From positions 1 through 18,580 of the forward strand of contig PMIZ01000117.1 in NCBI GenBank assembly GCA_003157225.1: 18,580 nucleotides of DNA, in the 5' to 3' direction. The DNA is from Actinomycetota bacterium (lineage in GTDB: Bacteria; Actinomycetota; Thermoleophilia; RBG-16-64-13). Of the stretch, positions 6,627-13,389 are shown in pieces. The position numbers were made by a program, and so were the translations under genes. The stretch's first letter is position 1. Each line of letters begins with the position of its first letter. The notes beneath the pieces are model-generated. The model searched no databases, was not told where the DNA came from, and saw only the letters and a program-made list of their open reading frames with translations.

Positions 6627-7037
6627 CTAGGCCGGCGGTAGCATCTCGAATCCCTGCTCCCGGAAGTGGACGTCGAGGGTGAACGCGCGTCTCAGGCCCG
6701 ATCGCCGCATCACGACGAAGCTCGTGCAGTCGACCAGACTGAGGTCTCGGCGCAGAGCGGCGAGCAGGCCGGCGGTTCCCTGGGCGTGAAGCGCTTCATC
6801 GACCCACGCGACCTGGACCCAGGGCAGCACGTACGCCTCGAGCGCATCCACCGCAGCCATCCCGAGGCGGCTCTGGAGCAACGCGGTCAGCTCGACGAGC
6901 ACGTAGTTGCTGGTGTGGAGCGGAGTATCTGAGCGCAGAAGCGAATCCCACGCCCCCGCGGCGACCTCATGGGACGCGTCGCCGGCGTCGAAGATGGCGT
7001 ACACCGCGGAGGTGTCGAGGAAGACCCCCTCGTTCAT
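6627..7037 (-). CDS. PIN-domain ribonuclease toxin, VapC-like
   Basis: A 136-residue PIN-domain protein of the VapC type, which cleaves RNA (often tRNA or rRNA) with magnesium unless held by its antitoxin. The acidic residues are D8 in VFLDTSAVYAIFD, E49 in YVLVELTALL, D103 in SLVDCTSFVVMRR and D122 in FTLDVHFREQGF, so the active site looks complete. Its partner is the ribbon-helix-helix protein encoded upstream at 7139-7459. The two genes are unusually far apart (101 nt) because a large inverted repeat lies between them. The ATG at 7037 fits the domain start but has no Shine-Dalgarno site; the bases upstream read CCTCC, the reverse of one. The frame stays open back to 7130, so a longer start inside the repeat cannot be excluded. 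Confidence 0.82.
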   Translation of the reverse strand: MNEGVFLDTSAVYAIFDAGDASHEVAAGAWDSLLRSDTPLHTSNYVLVELTALLQSRLGMAAVDALEAYVLPWVQVAWVDEALHAQGTAGLLAALRRDLSLVDCTSFVVMRRSGLRRAFTLDVHFREQGFEMLPPA

Positions 7038-7048
7038 GGTCTGGGCGG

Positions 7049-7225
7049 GAGGTAGGAGGCTGCTGAAGAACGGCGTTTCGCCCCCAGGGCGCGATGGGTG
7101 CGCGGAAGACAAGGACGCAAAGAGTGGCAATAGCAGCGCTATTGCGGCGACTGAGGACGAAGCATTGCGCCGCCCAGCGCGTCTTGGGGGCCGGGACTCC
7201 GTTCTTCAGCGGCCTGGTAGGCCTC
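7049..7225. repeat. Long imperfect inverted repeat between antitoxin and toxin genes
   Basis: The left arm (from GAGG at 7049) and right arm (ending CCTC at 7225) are imperfect reverse complements over some 85 bases each. The best blocks are GCTGAAGAACGG (7062-7073) against CCGTTCTTCAGC (7199-7210), a CCCCCA block (7081-7086) against TGGGGG (7185-7190), and at the centre GCAATAGC (7127-7134) with GCTATTGC (7138-7145) around AGC. The outer arm supplies the last codons of the antitoxin gene. It resembles a small palindromic mobile element or a long RNA hairpin; no terminal target duplication was identified. Confidence 0.75.
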
Positions 7226-7459
7226 AACGAGATAGTCGTCGTGCCTGGCAGACACGTCGCTCAGCCCGGAGCGGAAACGGCCCACTACCTGAAGTGCCGA
7301 TAGCCGATCGGCGACCGGAGGTCCCTCGCGTCCCGCTTCGGCGAGAAAGCGGTCGACACACTGCCTGATCAGTTCCGCGACCGATAGGCCGCTACGGCGT
7401 GCCGCGTCCTTGAGGGCTGCGCTCTCCTTCTCGGTGAGCTGTATCTGAGTGCGGACCAT
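7139..7459 (-). CDS. Ribbon-helix-helix antitoxin, VapB-like, with repeat-derived tail
   Basis: A 106-residue protein whose N-terminus, VRTQIQLTEKESAALKDAA followed by a helix ending at about 40 (VAELIRQCVDRFLAEA), is a CopG/Arc-type ribbon-helix-helix DNA-binding domain. The middle part ending SDVSARHDDYLVEAY (67-81) is typical of antitoxins paired with PIN toxins. It would dimerise on the operator upstream and wrap the toxin with its C-terminal part. The ATG at 7459 has AGGAGG four bases upstream; an earlier ATG at 7510 is rejected. Residues from about 79 to 106 are encoded by the right arm of the inverted repeat and look unlike a conserved antitoxin tail, so the original end was probably replaced by the insertion. 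Confidence 0.8.
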   Translation of the reverse strand: MVRTQIQLTEKESAALKDAARRSGLSVAELIRQCVDRFLAEAGREGPPVADRLSALQVVGRFRSGLSDVSARHDDYLVEAYQAAEERSPGPQDALGGAMLRPQSPQ

Positions 7460-7470
7460 CGGGCCTCCTG

Positions 7471-7506
7471 CATCAGTGTAAGCATCAATATGATGTGATG
7501 ATAACA
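7471..7506 (-). promoter_or_regulatory. Probable operator/promoter of the toxin-antitoxin operon
   Basis: Two CATCA words (7471-7475, 7483-7487) are followed by two TGATG words (7491-7495, 7496-7500). The inner pair forms CATCA-ATA-TGATG, an inverted repeat of the kind bound by ribbon-helix-helix antitoxins. The stretch is AT-rich in a GC-rich setting. On the minus strand TTATCA and TACACT lie 18 bp apart and could be the promoter, directly before the AGGAGG site of the antitoxin gene. Confidence 0.55.
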
Positions 7507-7583
7507 GCACCGCTCTCGCCGGACGCCGGCGTCACCTGGCAGCGGCCCGATCGGCGGAGGCGCGCACGACCGCCGCTCGCGCG

Positions 7584-8780
7584 TCACAGCCTCCCCAGAT
7601 TCAGGCTCGTCGTTTCTTGCCACCAGTAGTAGGGCACCGTCCACCAGTCGGCCTGCCGCCCGACACAGCGGAAGTAAGGCGGCCGGACCGCCAAGATGAC
7701 GTCCCCGATGCGGTAGCGCGCCAGGATGGGCGTCGACACTACCAGGCTGCCCGTCTCGCCTCGCCGCATCTCGTGCAGCATCTTGATGCCCGAGCGCGTG
7801 AGCACCTCGAAGAAGAAGAGATCGTAGTTCGGCACCCAGGCCCGCATCTCGTCCAGTTGCTGGCCGAACATGCCTTCGGTGGCCCCGTAGATCTCCCGGA
7901 TGGCGACGGGCCCGTACATGGCCTTGAGCCGCCCGGCGTGCCAGGTGTTGATGCCCGGAGTGCTTCCCAGGGTCATGATCTGGGTCTTCCACCATTGTTT
8001 CGGGTAGACGCCATGATGTCCGCGCAGGTATTTGCCGAACTCGATGGCGGTCTGGCAGACGCCCCCGACCAGCGTGACATTCTCGTTTCGACAGCTTTCG
8101 ATGGCAAGCTCGAAACGGGCGTCCCACTCGGCCCGAGTGGTTCCGGGGCTCAGCTGATCGATCTCCTCCTGGGTGGGCGCGGAGCGGATGGGCGTGAACT
8201 TGGCCACGTGCTTGGTGTAGATGCCGGAGCTGTAGCCGTACTCCAGATCGCGGTGGCCCACGCGGATGGAGCCGACCACCGAGGGGAAGTTGAGGTTGAG
8301 GTTGACTCCGGCGAACAGCTCGAAGCGCTTGGTGGCGGCCACGTAGGCCATCATCGCGCGTCCGGCGCTCACGCGCATGCGGAGGTCGGTGGGCGTCATG
8401 GGGATGAACTTGGGCTGGCCCTCGGTAGTGCCGCGGGTAATGGCCCAGCCGACTGGGGCTTCCCACAGGAGTTGCCCGACGTCGCCAGCCATGACCCGGT
8501 TGATGAGGGGCTTGTAGTCCTCGTAGGTCATCACCGGGAAGGCGCGGCGGTACTGGGCGATGAGGTCGGCGGTCGTCGCGGCGTTTGCCGCTATCGCATC
8601 CGCGCCGTGGCCCGAGCCGTAGGCGGTCTTGGCATAGTCGCTGAGAAGGCGCTCCAGCACGTGGTGCTGGGCCCGCGCAGGGTCGTGCACGGCCGAGTGC
8701 CAGGGCTCCAACTGGTCACGCAGGGTCTGAGCTACAGCAGCGGCCTGGCCGCTCTGAACCGTTGGTGCCGCGGAATCCAC
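7584..8780 (-). CDS. GH3 family (auxin-responsive GH3-like) acyl-adenylating protein
   Basis: A 398-residue bacterial member of the GH3 branch of adenylate-forming enzymes; plant relatives join acyl acids such as auxin or jasmonate to amino acids. The ATP-binding motifs are TRGTTEGQPKFIPMT (115-129, matching the S/T-G-T-T-x-G-x-P-K loop), IYGATEG (297-303) and YRIGD (356-360) followed by FRCVGR. Plant GH3 proteins run to about 600 residues. Here the chain stops soon after the YRxGD hinge with WWQETTSLNLGRL, so most of the mobile C-terminal subdomain is absent. Either adenylation is the only activity or a distinct subfamily is involved; the substrate is unknown. The GTG at 8780 has AAGGGGG five bases upstream and is preferred to an in-frame GTG at 8870. 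It is divergent from the small gene at 8948. Confidence 0.85.
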   Translation of the reverse strand: MDSAAPTVQSGQAAAVAQTLRDQLEPWHSAVHDPARAQHHVLERLLSDYAKTAYGSGHGADAIAANAATTADLIAQYRRAFPVMTYEDYKPLINRVMAGDVGQLLWEAPVGWAITRGTTEGQPKFIPMTPTDLRMRVSAGRAMMAYVAATKRFELFAGVNLNLNFPSVVGSIRVGHRDLEYGYSSGIYTKHVAKFTPIRSAPTQEEIDQLSPGTTRAEWDARFELAIESCRNENVTLVGGVCQTAIEFGKYLRGHHGVYPKQWWKTQIMTLGSTPGINTWHAGRLKAMYGPVAIREIYGATEGMFGQQLDEMRAWVPNYDLFFFEVLTRSGIKMLHEMRRGETGSLVVSTPILARYRIGDVILAVRPPYFRCVGRQADWWTVPYYWWQETTSLNLGRL

Positions 8781-8811
8781 AGAAACCCCCTTCGACGCTC
8801 TTGCCGGCCAC

Positions 8812-8905
8812 TTACCGGAGACATTACCGGGCGTCGGGCCGCCGAGGCAAGCGCCGGCCAGATCGAACACGGCCGGCGCACGTGTTCAGGCGCCGTTCAG
8901 GCGCC
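8812..8905. promoter_or_regulatory. Two pairs of direct repeats in a divergent intergenic region
   Basis: TTACCGG occurs at 8812-8818 and 8824-8830, a 12-bp period that puts both on nearly one face of the helix. GTTCAGGCGCC is perfectly duplicated in tandem at 8884-8894 and 8895-8905. Both pairs lie between the divergent GH3-like and winged-helix-like genes, where a regulator of either gene could bind. Confidence 0.35.
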
Positions 8906-8947
8906 CAGCAGGACAATCATGTCGCTGCCCACGAGAGGAGAGGTGCC

Positions 8948-9220
8948 GTGAACGTGTCGGAGAGGGCTGACCGCCTGGAGCACGAATACCTGCGCACCCT
9001 GTACGAACTGGCCGACAGAAAGGCCAAGAACGCCGTGCCCTACGGCGATGTGCGGATGGGGCTTGGCAAATCGGAGGAGGAAGCCGAGCGAGCCTGCGAT
9101 TTCTGGGCCGACCGCGGAATCCTGGAATGGACGGCCCTCGGTCATGTAGCCCTTACGCACGTGGGCCTGAGAAGGGCCGAGCACCTGGCGAGCAGAGGCT
9201 GGTCGTTCGCGCCCTTCTAG
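8948..9220 (+). CDS. Small winged-helix-like hypothetical protein
   Basis: A soluble protein of 90 residues. It opens with an acidic helix (RADRLEHEYLRTLYELADRK). The segment PYGDVRMGLGKSEEEAERACDFWADRGILEW then reads like a helix-turn-helix followed by a recognition helix. TALGHVALTHVGLRRAEHL at the end resembles the beta-wing and last helix of winged-helix proteins in which a final 'LTxxG' strand is common. DNA binding is therefore an inference; no specific family was recognised. The start is a GTG at 8948 with GAGAGG shortly upstream. It is divergent from the GH3-like gene and is followed by a strong terminator, so it is probably a single-gene transcript. Regulation of its divergent neighbour is possible. 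Confidence 0.7.
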   Translation: MNVSERADRLEHEYLRTLYELADRKAKNAVPYGDVRMGLGKSEEEAERACDFWADRGILEWTALGHVALTHVGLRRAEHLASRGWSFAPF

Positions 9221-9286
9221 CCCGCCGGCCGACCCGACGCGCTCTCCGCAGCAAAGGGTCGTTCCCAAATCCCGCACCGCAATCGA

Positions 9287-9317
9287 TGCCCCGCCCGAGG
9301 AGCGGGGCAACGTTTTT
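9287..9317 (+). terminator. Rho-independent terminator
   Basis: TGCCCCGC (9287-9294) pairs perfectly with GCGGGGCA (9302-9309) around a seven-base loop, and the stem is followed by ACGTTTTT. It ends the transcript of the small winged-helix-like gene, 66 nt after its stop. Confidence 0.85.
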
Positions 9318-9320
9318 GTG

Positions 9321-9359
9321 CGGACCCTCGTGCCGGACCCTCGTGCCGGACCCTCGTCA
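9321..9359. repeat. Three tandem 13-bp repeats upstream of glgP
   Basis: The unit CGGACCCTCGTGC is repeated at 9321-9333 and 9334-9346. A third copy at 9347-9359 differs only in its last two bases. The array lies between the terminator and the glgP promoter region. The 13-bp period does not match the helical repeat. Confidence 0.85.
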
Positions 9360-9379
9360 ATCTGCCCGCCCCGCTGTGG

Positions 9380-9396
9380 GATAATAGGGAGCTCCC
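9380..9396 (+). promoter_or_regulatory. Possible glgP -10 element and overlapping palindrome
   Basis: GATAAT (9380-9385) is a good -10 hexamer 34 bp before the glgP GTG. No convincing -35 is present. The perfect palindrome GGGAGCTCCC (9387-9396) starts one base after it, near the expected transcription start, and could be an operator. Confidence 0.35.
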
Positions 9397-9419
9397 GGCG
9401 AGCCTTCTAGGGGGGCGAC

Positions 9420-12119
9420 GTGCGCAAAGTCCATCAGTTCAGCGTCCATCCGAAGATACCGGACCGTCTGACCGGGTTGGAGGAATTGGCGCACAATCTG
9501 CGCTGGACCTGGGATCCCAGGGCCTACAAAGTGTTTCAGCACCTCGACGCCGAGATGCTGGAGAAGTGCCACGGCAACCCGGTGTTGCTGCTCCGCCGCA
9601 TCTCGCGAGAGAGGTTGGAGCACGCAGCCGCGGAGTCGGCCTTTCTCACCCATCTGGATGAGACCCTGGACGATCTCTATCGCTACATGACGGAGCCCGG
9701 ATGGTTCAAGGTGTGCCACCCCGAGCATGCCCGGCTGGCTATCGCCTACTTCTCCATGGAATACGGGCTCACCGCCTGCCTTCCCATCTACTCTGGCGGC
9801 CTGGGCGTTCTGGCCGGCGACCATCTGAAGTCGGCCAGCGGACTGGACCTGCCTTTGGTCGGGGCGGGGCTGCTGTACAACCGGGGCTACTTTGCGCAAC
9901 AACTCGACGACGAGGGTTGGCAGTACGAGGAGTACCGGGCGCACGATTTCAGCACCCTTCCCATCCAGCCGGTGATGGCCGGTGAGCTGTGGCGGGGTGT
10001 CGCGGGCGCCGGCTATGGCAGCGCCCGCCTCCGCAGGTCCCGCGCCGCGGCCGCGGATGCCGGCGCGGCATACAGTGGCACCGATGACGGTCAGGATGCT
10101 GATGGCGCAGGCGGCGAGCCGCCGGCGCCCCTCAAGGTCTCGGTGGACATCGCCGGGCGTCCGGTCTGGGCGAGGGTCTGGCGGGTGCAGGTGGGCAGGA
10201 TCTCGCTCTATCTGCTCGACAGCTCTTTGCCCGAGAACGATCTGGCCGGCCAGAGGATCACCAACGAGCTGTATGGGGGCGGATCTGAAGAGCGCCTCGC
10301 CCAGGAGCTGCTGTTGGGCGTGGGTGGCTTTCGTATGTTGCGGGCCCTGGGCGTGGATCCCCAGGTGTGTCACCTGAACGAGGGCCACTGCGTGTTCAGC
10401 AGCCTCGAGCGCACGAGCCAGATCATGCGCGCGCACGGGCTGTCCTTCTACGAGGCTCGCCAGGCGACGGGCGCCGGGACGCTCTTCACCACCCACACAC
10501 CCGTGGCGGCCGGTTTCGACCTCTTTCCGAAGCCGCTCATCGAGGCGGGCCTCGGCTCCTACCTGAAGGAGTTGGATCTCGACGTAGACCTCTTCACGCG
10601 CATGGGCCAGGTCAACCCCGACGCTCCCGGCGAGGAGTTCAACGTGGCCGTGCTGGCTCTCCGCCAGGCGGCCCGTCGCAACGCCGTCAGCCGTCTGCAC
10701 CGGCGGGTCACCGCCGGCATGATGGAGCCGGGGTGGATAGGCTTCCCCCGCGGGGAGATCCCCATCGAGTCGGTGACCAACGGGGTGCATACCAAGAGCT
10801 GGGTGGCTCCGGAGATGGAGCAGCTCTTCGACCACTACCTGGGGCCCCGCTGGCGCGAGGAAACCTCGGCCGCCGAAGCCTGGCAGCGCGTGGAACGCAT
10901 ACCCGACGTGGAGCTTTGGCAGGCCCATTCGCGCCTGCGGGAGCGACTGGTTGCCTACGCCCGCGAAGAGGAGGAGGCGCGGTCGGGTCGCAGGGGCAGG
11001 GAGCATGGGCTCGGCGCCGTGGCGCATCGCCCGCTGCAGCCGAACGCTCTCACCATTGGCTTCGCCCGGCGGTTCGCCACCTACAAGCGGGCGACCCTGC
11101 TGTTCCGCGACATCGAGCGGCTCAAGAGGATCCTGCTCGATCCGGCTCGGCCGGTGCAACTGCTTCTGGCCGGCAAGGCGCATCCCCGTGACGGAGCCGG
11201 CAAGGACTTCATCCGGCAGCTGCTCGACATCGTCAAGCGCGAAGGTCTGAGCGATCAGGTGATCTTTCTCGAAGACTACGACATGAACAAGACCGCCATG
11301 CTGGTTCAGGGCGCCGACGTGTGGCTCAACACGCCCCGGCGCCCGTTCGAAGCCTGCGGCACCAGCGGCATGAAGGTGGTGCCCAACGGCGGACTCAACC
11401 TTTCGGTGCTCGACGGCTGGTGGGCCGAAGCCTACCGTCCCGGCGTGGGCTGGGCGATAGGAGACGGGCAAGAATTCGTCCACGCGGGTTACCAGGACGA
11501 GGTCGACGCCGAGTCTCTCTACTCGCTTCTCGAGAACGAGATCGTGCCCCTGTTCTACACCCGCGACGCCGACGGCCTGCCGCGCGGCTGGATAGCCATG
11601 ATGAAGGAGTCCATCCGCATACTGGCTCCGGCATTCTCCGGCGACCGCATGGTCAAGGAGTACACGGAGAAGTTCTACCTGCCCATCGGCGACCGCTACG
11701 AGCGCTTGGCGGCGAACGGCTTTGCCAAGGCAAAGGAACTATCAGCCTGGAGGACCAAAGTCCGTGACGCTTGGCGCCACGTCAGGGTGACCGGGGCCGA
11801 TGCCGACGAGACAAAGGACATCACCGTGGGTGAGGCCATCGAGGTGACCGCGACCGCGGCACTGGGCGCGTTGGCGCCCGCGGATGTGATCGTGGAGGCC
11901 TATTTCGGCGCCCTGAGACCGGACGGGACCCTCCGCAGCGGCCGGGGCTTCCCGCTGGAATGGGTAGGCGGCGACCATGGCGGGCACCTGTATCGGGGCA
12001 TGGTCCCTGCCAGGGCGTCGGGGCTCCACGGCTACTGCATACGCGTCCTTCCGCAGCACGACGACATGCTCGTGCCCAACGAGCTGCCGTTGGTTGCCTG
12101 GGAGGAGATGGACGAGTAG
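9420..12119 (+). CDS. glgP: Alpha-glucan (glycogen/maltodextrin) phosphorylase, DUF3417 type
   Basis: This 899-residue protein is a GT35-family phosphorylase of the branch with an N-terminal DUF3417 domain (about 10-110). It releases glucose 1-phosphate from glycogen or maltodextrins with phosphate and pyridoxal phosphate. Key stretches are AYFSMEYGLTACLPIYSGGL (109-128), HLNEGHCVF (318-326), TTHTPVAAGFD, TNGVHTKSW, ARRFATYKRATL and EACGTSGMKVVPNGG, where Lys652 is the expected cofactor lysine. Residues 191-237 are a low-complexity Gly/Ala/Asp-rich insertion that falls in a surface region and is probably not catalytic. The start is GTG at 9420 with AGGGGGG four bases upstream. The next gene, a WG-repeat protein, starts five bases after its stop, so the two are co-transcribed. 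Whether the substrate is storage glycogen or exogenous maltodextrin cannot be read from the sequence. Confidence 0.94.
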   Translation: MRKVHQFSVHPKIPDRLTGLEELAHNLRWTWDPRAYKVFQHLDAEMLEKCHGNPVLLLRRISRERLEHAAAESAFLTHLDETLDDLYRYMTEPGWFKVCHPEHARLAIAYFSMEYGLTACLPIYSGGLGVLAGDHLKSASGLDLPLVGAGLLYNRGYFAQQLDDEGWQYEEYRAHDFSTLPIQPVMAGELWRGVAGAGYGSARLRRSRAAAADAGAAYSGTDDGQDADGAGGEPPAPLKVSVDIAGRPVWARVWRVQVGRISLYLLDSSLPENDLAGQRITNELYGGGSEERLAQELLLGVGGFRMLRALGVDPQVCHLNEGHCVFSSLERTSQIMRAHGLSFYEARQATGAGTLFTTHTPVAAGFDLFPKPLIEAGLGSYLKELDLDVDLFTRMGQVNPDAPGEEFNVAVLALRQAARRNAVSRLHRRVTAGMMEPGWIGFPRGEIPIESVTNGVHTKSWVAPEMEQLFDHYLGPRWREETSAAEAWQRVERIPDVELWQAHSRLRERLVAYAREEEEARSGRRGREHGLGAVAHRPLQPNALTIGFARRFATYKRATLLFRDIERLKRILLDPARPVQLLLAGKAHPRDGAGKDFIRQLLDIVKREGLSDQVIFLEDYDMNKTAMLVQGADVWLNTPRRPFEACGTSGMKVVPNGGLNLSVLDGWWAEAYRPGVGWAIGDGQEFVHAGYQDEVDAESLYSLLENEIVPLFYTRDADGLPRGWIAMMKESIRILAPAFSGDRMVKEYTEKFYLPIGDRYERLAANGFAKAKELSAWRTKVRDAWRHVRVTGADADETKDITVGEAIEVTATAALGALAPADVIVEAYFGALRPDGTLRSGRGFPLEWVGGDHGGHLYRGMVPARASGLHGYCIRVLPQHDDMLVPNELPLVAWEEMDE

Positions 12120-12124
12120 AAGCC

Positions 12125-13360
12125 GTGCGGCCAAAGCACCTCGGGAGGCGCACGGCGTTGTGGCTCGCTGCGGGGCTGGTCGTGCTGGCTGCCATCGGGA
12201 TCGGGATCTACTACCTGGTGACCTCCTTCGGCTCGGACGGCACCGCGGCTTCCGGCGGCGGAGGGGACGTTGTCGGTCTCTACCCGGTGCACGTCGGCGA
12301 CACGTGGGGCTACATCGACAACACCGGGAAGATGATCATCCAGCCACAGTTCGCCGCGGCCGACTTCTTCTCGGAGGGTCTCGCGGCCGTCATGCCGGTG
12401 AACCCCGTGGTGCAAGCTTCCGACCAGGCGACGACCAGCGAAGCCGCGGATCCGGAACGCGCCGCCGACCAGGCGACGGCCGGCGCACGGGCGCTCTGGG
12501 GCTTCATCGACCGCACCGGGAAACTCGTGATTCAGCCGAGGTTCAACGAAGCGAGTCCCTTCAGCGATGGGCTCGCCATGGTGTGGGCTAGCGACTTCCA
12601 CGGCTTCATCGACACCAGCGGCAAGAAGGTGATCGACCTCCAGGGCTATGTCGAAGCGCATGACTTCTCCGAAGGGCTGGCCGTGGTGGGGCAACTAAGC
12701 GGTGACCAAGGCTACTACGGCTACATCGACAAGTCGGGCGCCCTCGTGATCCCGAACCAGTTCTACGATGCCGCCGACTTCTCGGAGGGTCTGGCCCCAG
12801 TGTCCCAGGAGGGCAAGTACGGTTACATCGACAAGACCGGCTACTGGGTGATCCAGCCCAGCTACGAACACGCCGGCTCGTTCTCGGAGGGCTTGGCTTG
12901 CGTGCAAATTGAGACCGCCGACGGCCTGCTCTATGGCTACATCGATAAGACCGGGAAGGTCGTCATTCAGCCACGGTTCCAGTCCGCCGAAGAGTTCCAC
13001 GAGGGGCTGGCTGTGGCCGACGACGGCTCCGGGTCGAGCCAGCTCGAAACCCTCGGCTACATCGACAAGTCCGGCGCCATGGTCATCGGCATGCGGTTCA
13101 ACGCAGCCATGAAGTTCTCGGGTGGTTTGGCGGCAGTGTACAGTCCGGACGCCGGGTGGGGCTACATCGACAAGACCGGTGCCTTCGTCATCCAGCCCAA
13201 GTACTTCGGCGGCCGGGCGGGCCTCGATTCCTTCACCCCGGGGGGCCTCGTTTGGGTGAGCCTGGACAACTCCGGGATGCTCGACGGATTCGGCGGCCAG
13301 CCCGAACCGCCCTGGGGCTACATCGACGAGACGGGCAAGATGGTCTGGCAGAGCAAGTGA
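12125..13360 (+). CDS. Membrane-anchored WG-repeat protein 1
   Basis: A 411-residue protein with a basic N-terminus, one transmembrane helix (about 11-33) and then WG-type repeats to the end. Each unit of roughly 35-50 residues reads about x-Y/W-G-Y-I-D-K-T-G-K-x-V-I-Q-P-x-F-x-x-A-x-x-F-S-E-G-L-A-x-V. I count eight full units plus a final half unit ending in WGYIDETGKMVWQSK. WG beta repeats are small beta-hairpin modules of unknown function, probably forming a solenoid or propeller that would face outside the cell here. A linker between units 1 and 2 carries two similar segments around SDQAT and ADQAT. The GTG at 12125 lies five bases after the glgP stop and has only a weak ribosome site, so reinitiation after glgP is likely. 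Its role is unknown. Confidence 0.83.
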   Translation: MRPKHLGRRTALWLAAGLVVLAAIGIGIYYLVTSFGSDGTAASGGGGDVVGLYPVHVGDTWGYIDNTGKMIIQPQFAAADFFSEGLAAVMPVNPVVQASDQATTSEAADPERAADQATAGARALWGFIDRTGKLVIQPRFNEASPFSDGLAMVWASDFHGFIDTSGKKVIDLQGYVEAHDFSEGLAVVGQLSGDQGYYGYIDKSGALVIPNQFYDAADFSEGLAPVSQEGKYGYIDKTGYWVIQPSYEHAGSFSEGLACVQIETADGLLYGYIDKTGKVVIQPRFQSAEEFHEGLAVADDGSGSSQLETLGYIDKSGAMVIGMRFNAAMKFSGGLAAVYSPDAGWGYIDKTGAFVIQPKYFGGRAGLDSFTPGGLVWVSLDNSGMLDGFGGQPEPPWGYIDETGKMVWQSK

Positions 13361-13389
13361 GAGGGATCGCCGCGGGGGGCGAAGCTGAC

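Noticed and set aside
7369..8466. Minus-strand frame of 365 codons overlapping the GH3-like gene and antitoxin gene
   Set aside because: It is a second frame over a gene with clear GH3 motifs, and its composition (His/Arg/Pro) is that of a shadow.
9321..9359. CRISPR-like array
   Set aside because: The units are directly adjacent 13-bp repeats without spacers, and no cas gene is present.
9357..11483. Minus-strand open frame of 708 codons
   Set aside because: It is the antisense shadow of glgP, which has all phosphorylase motifs; the translation is His/Arg/Pro/Gly-rich without recognisable domains.
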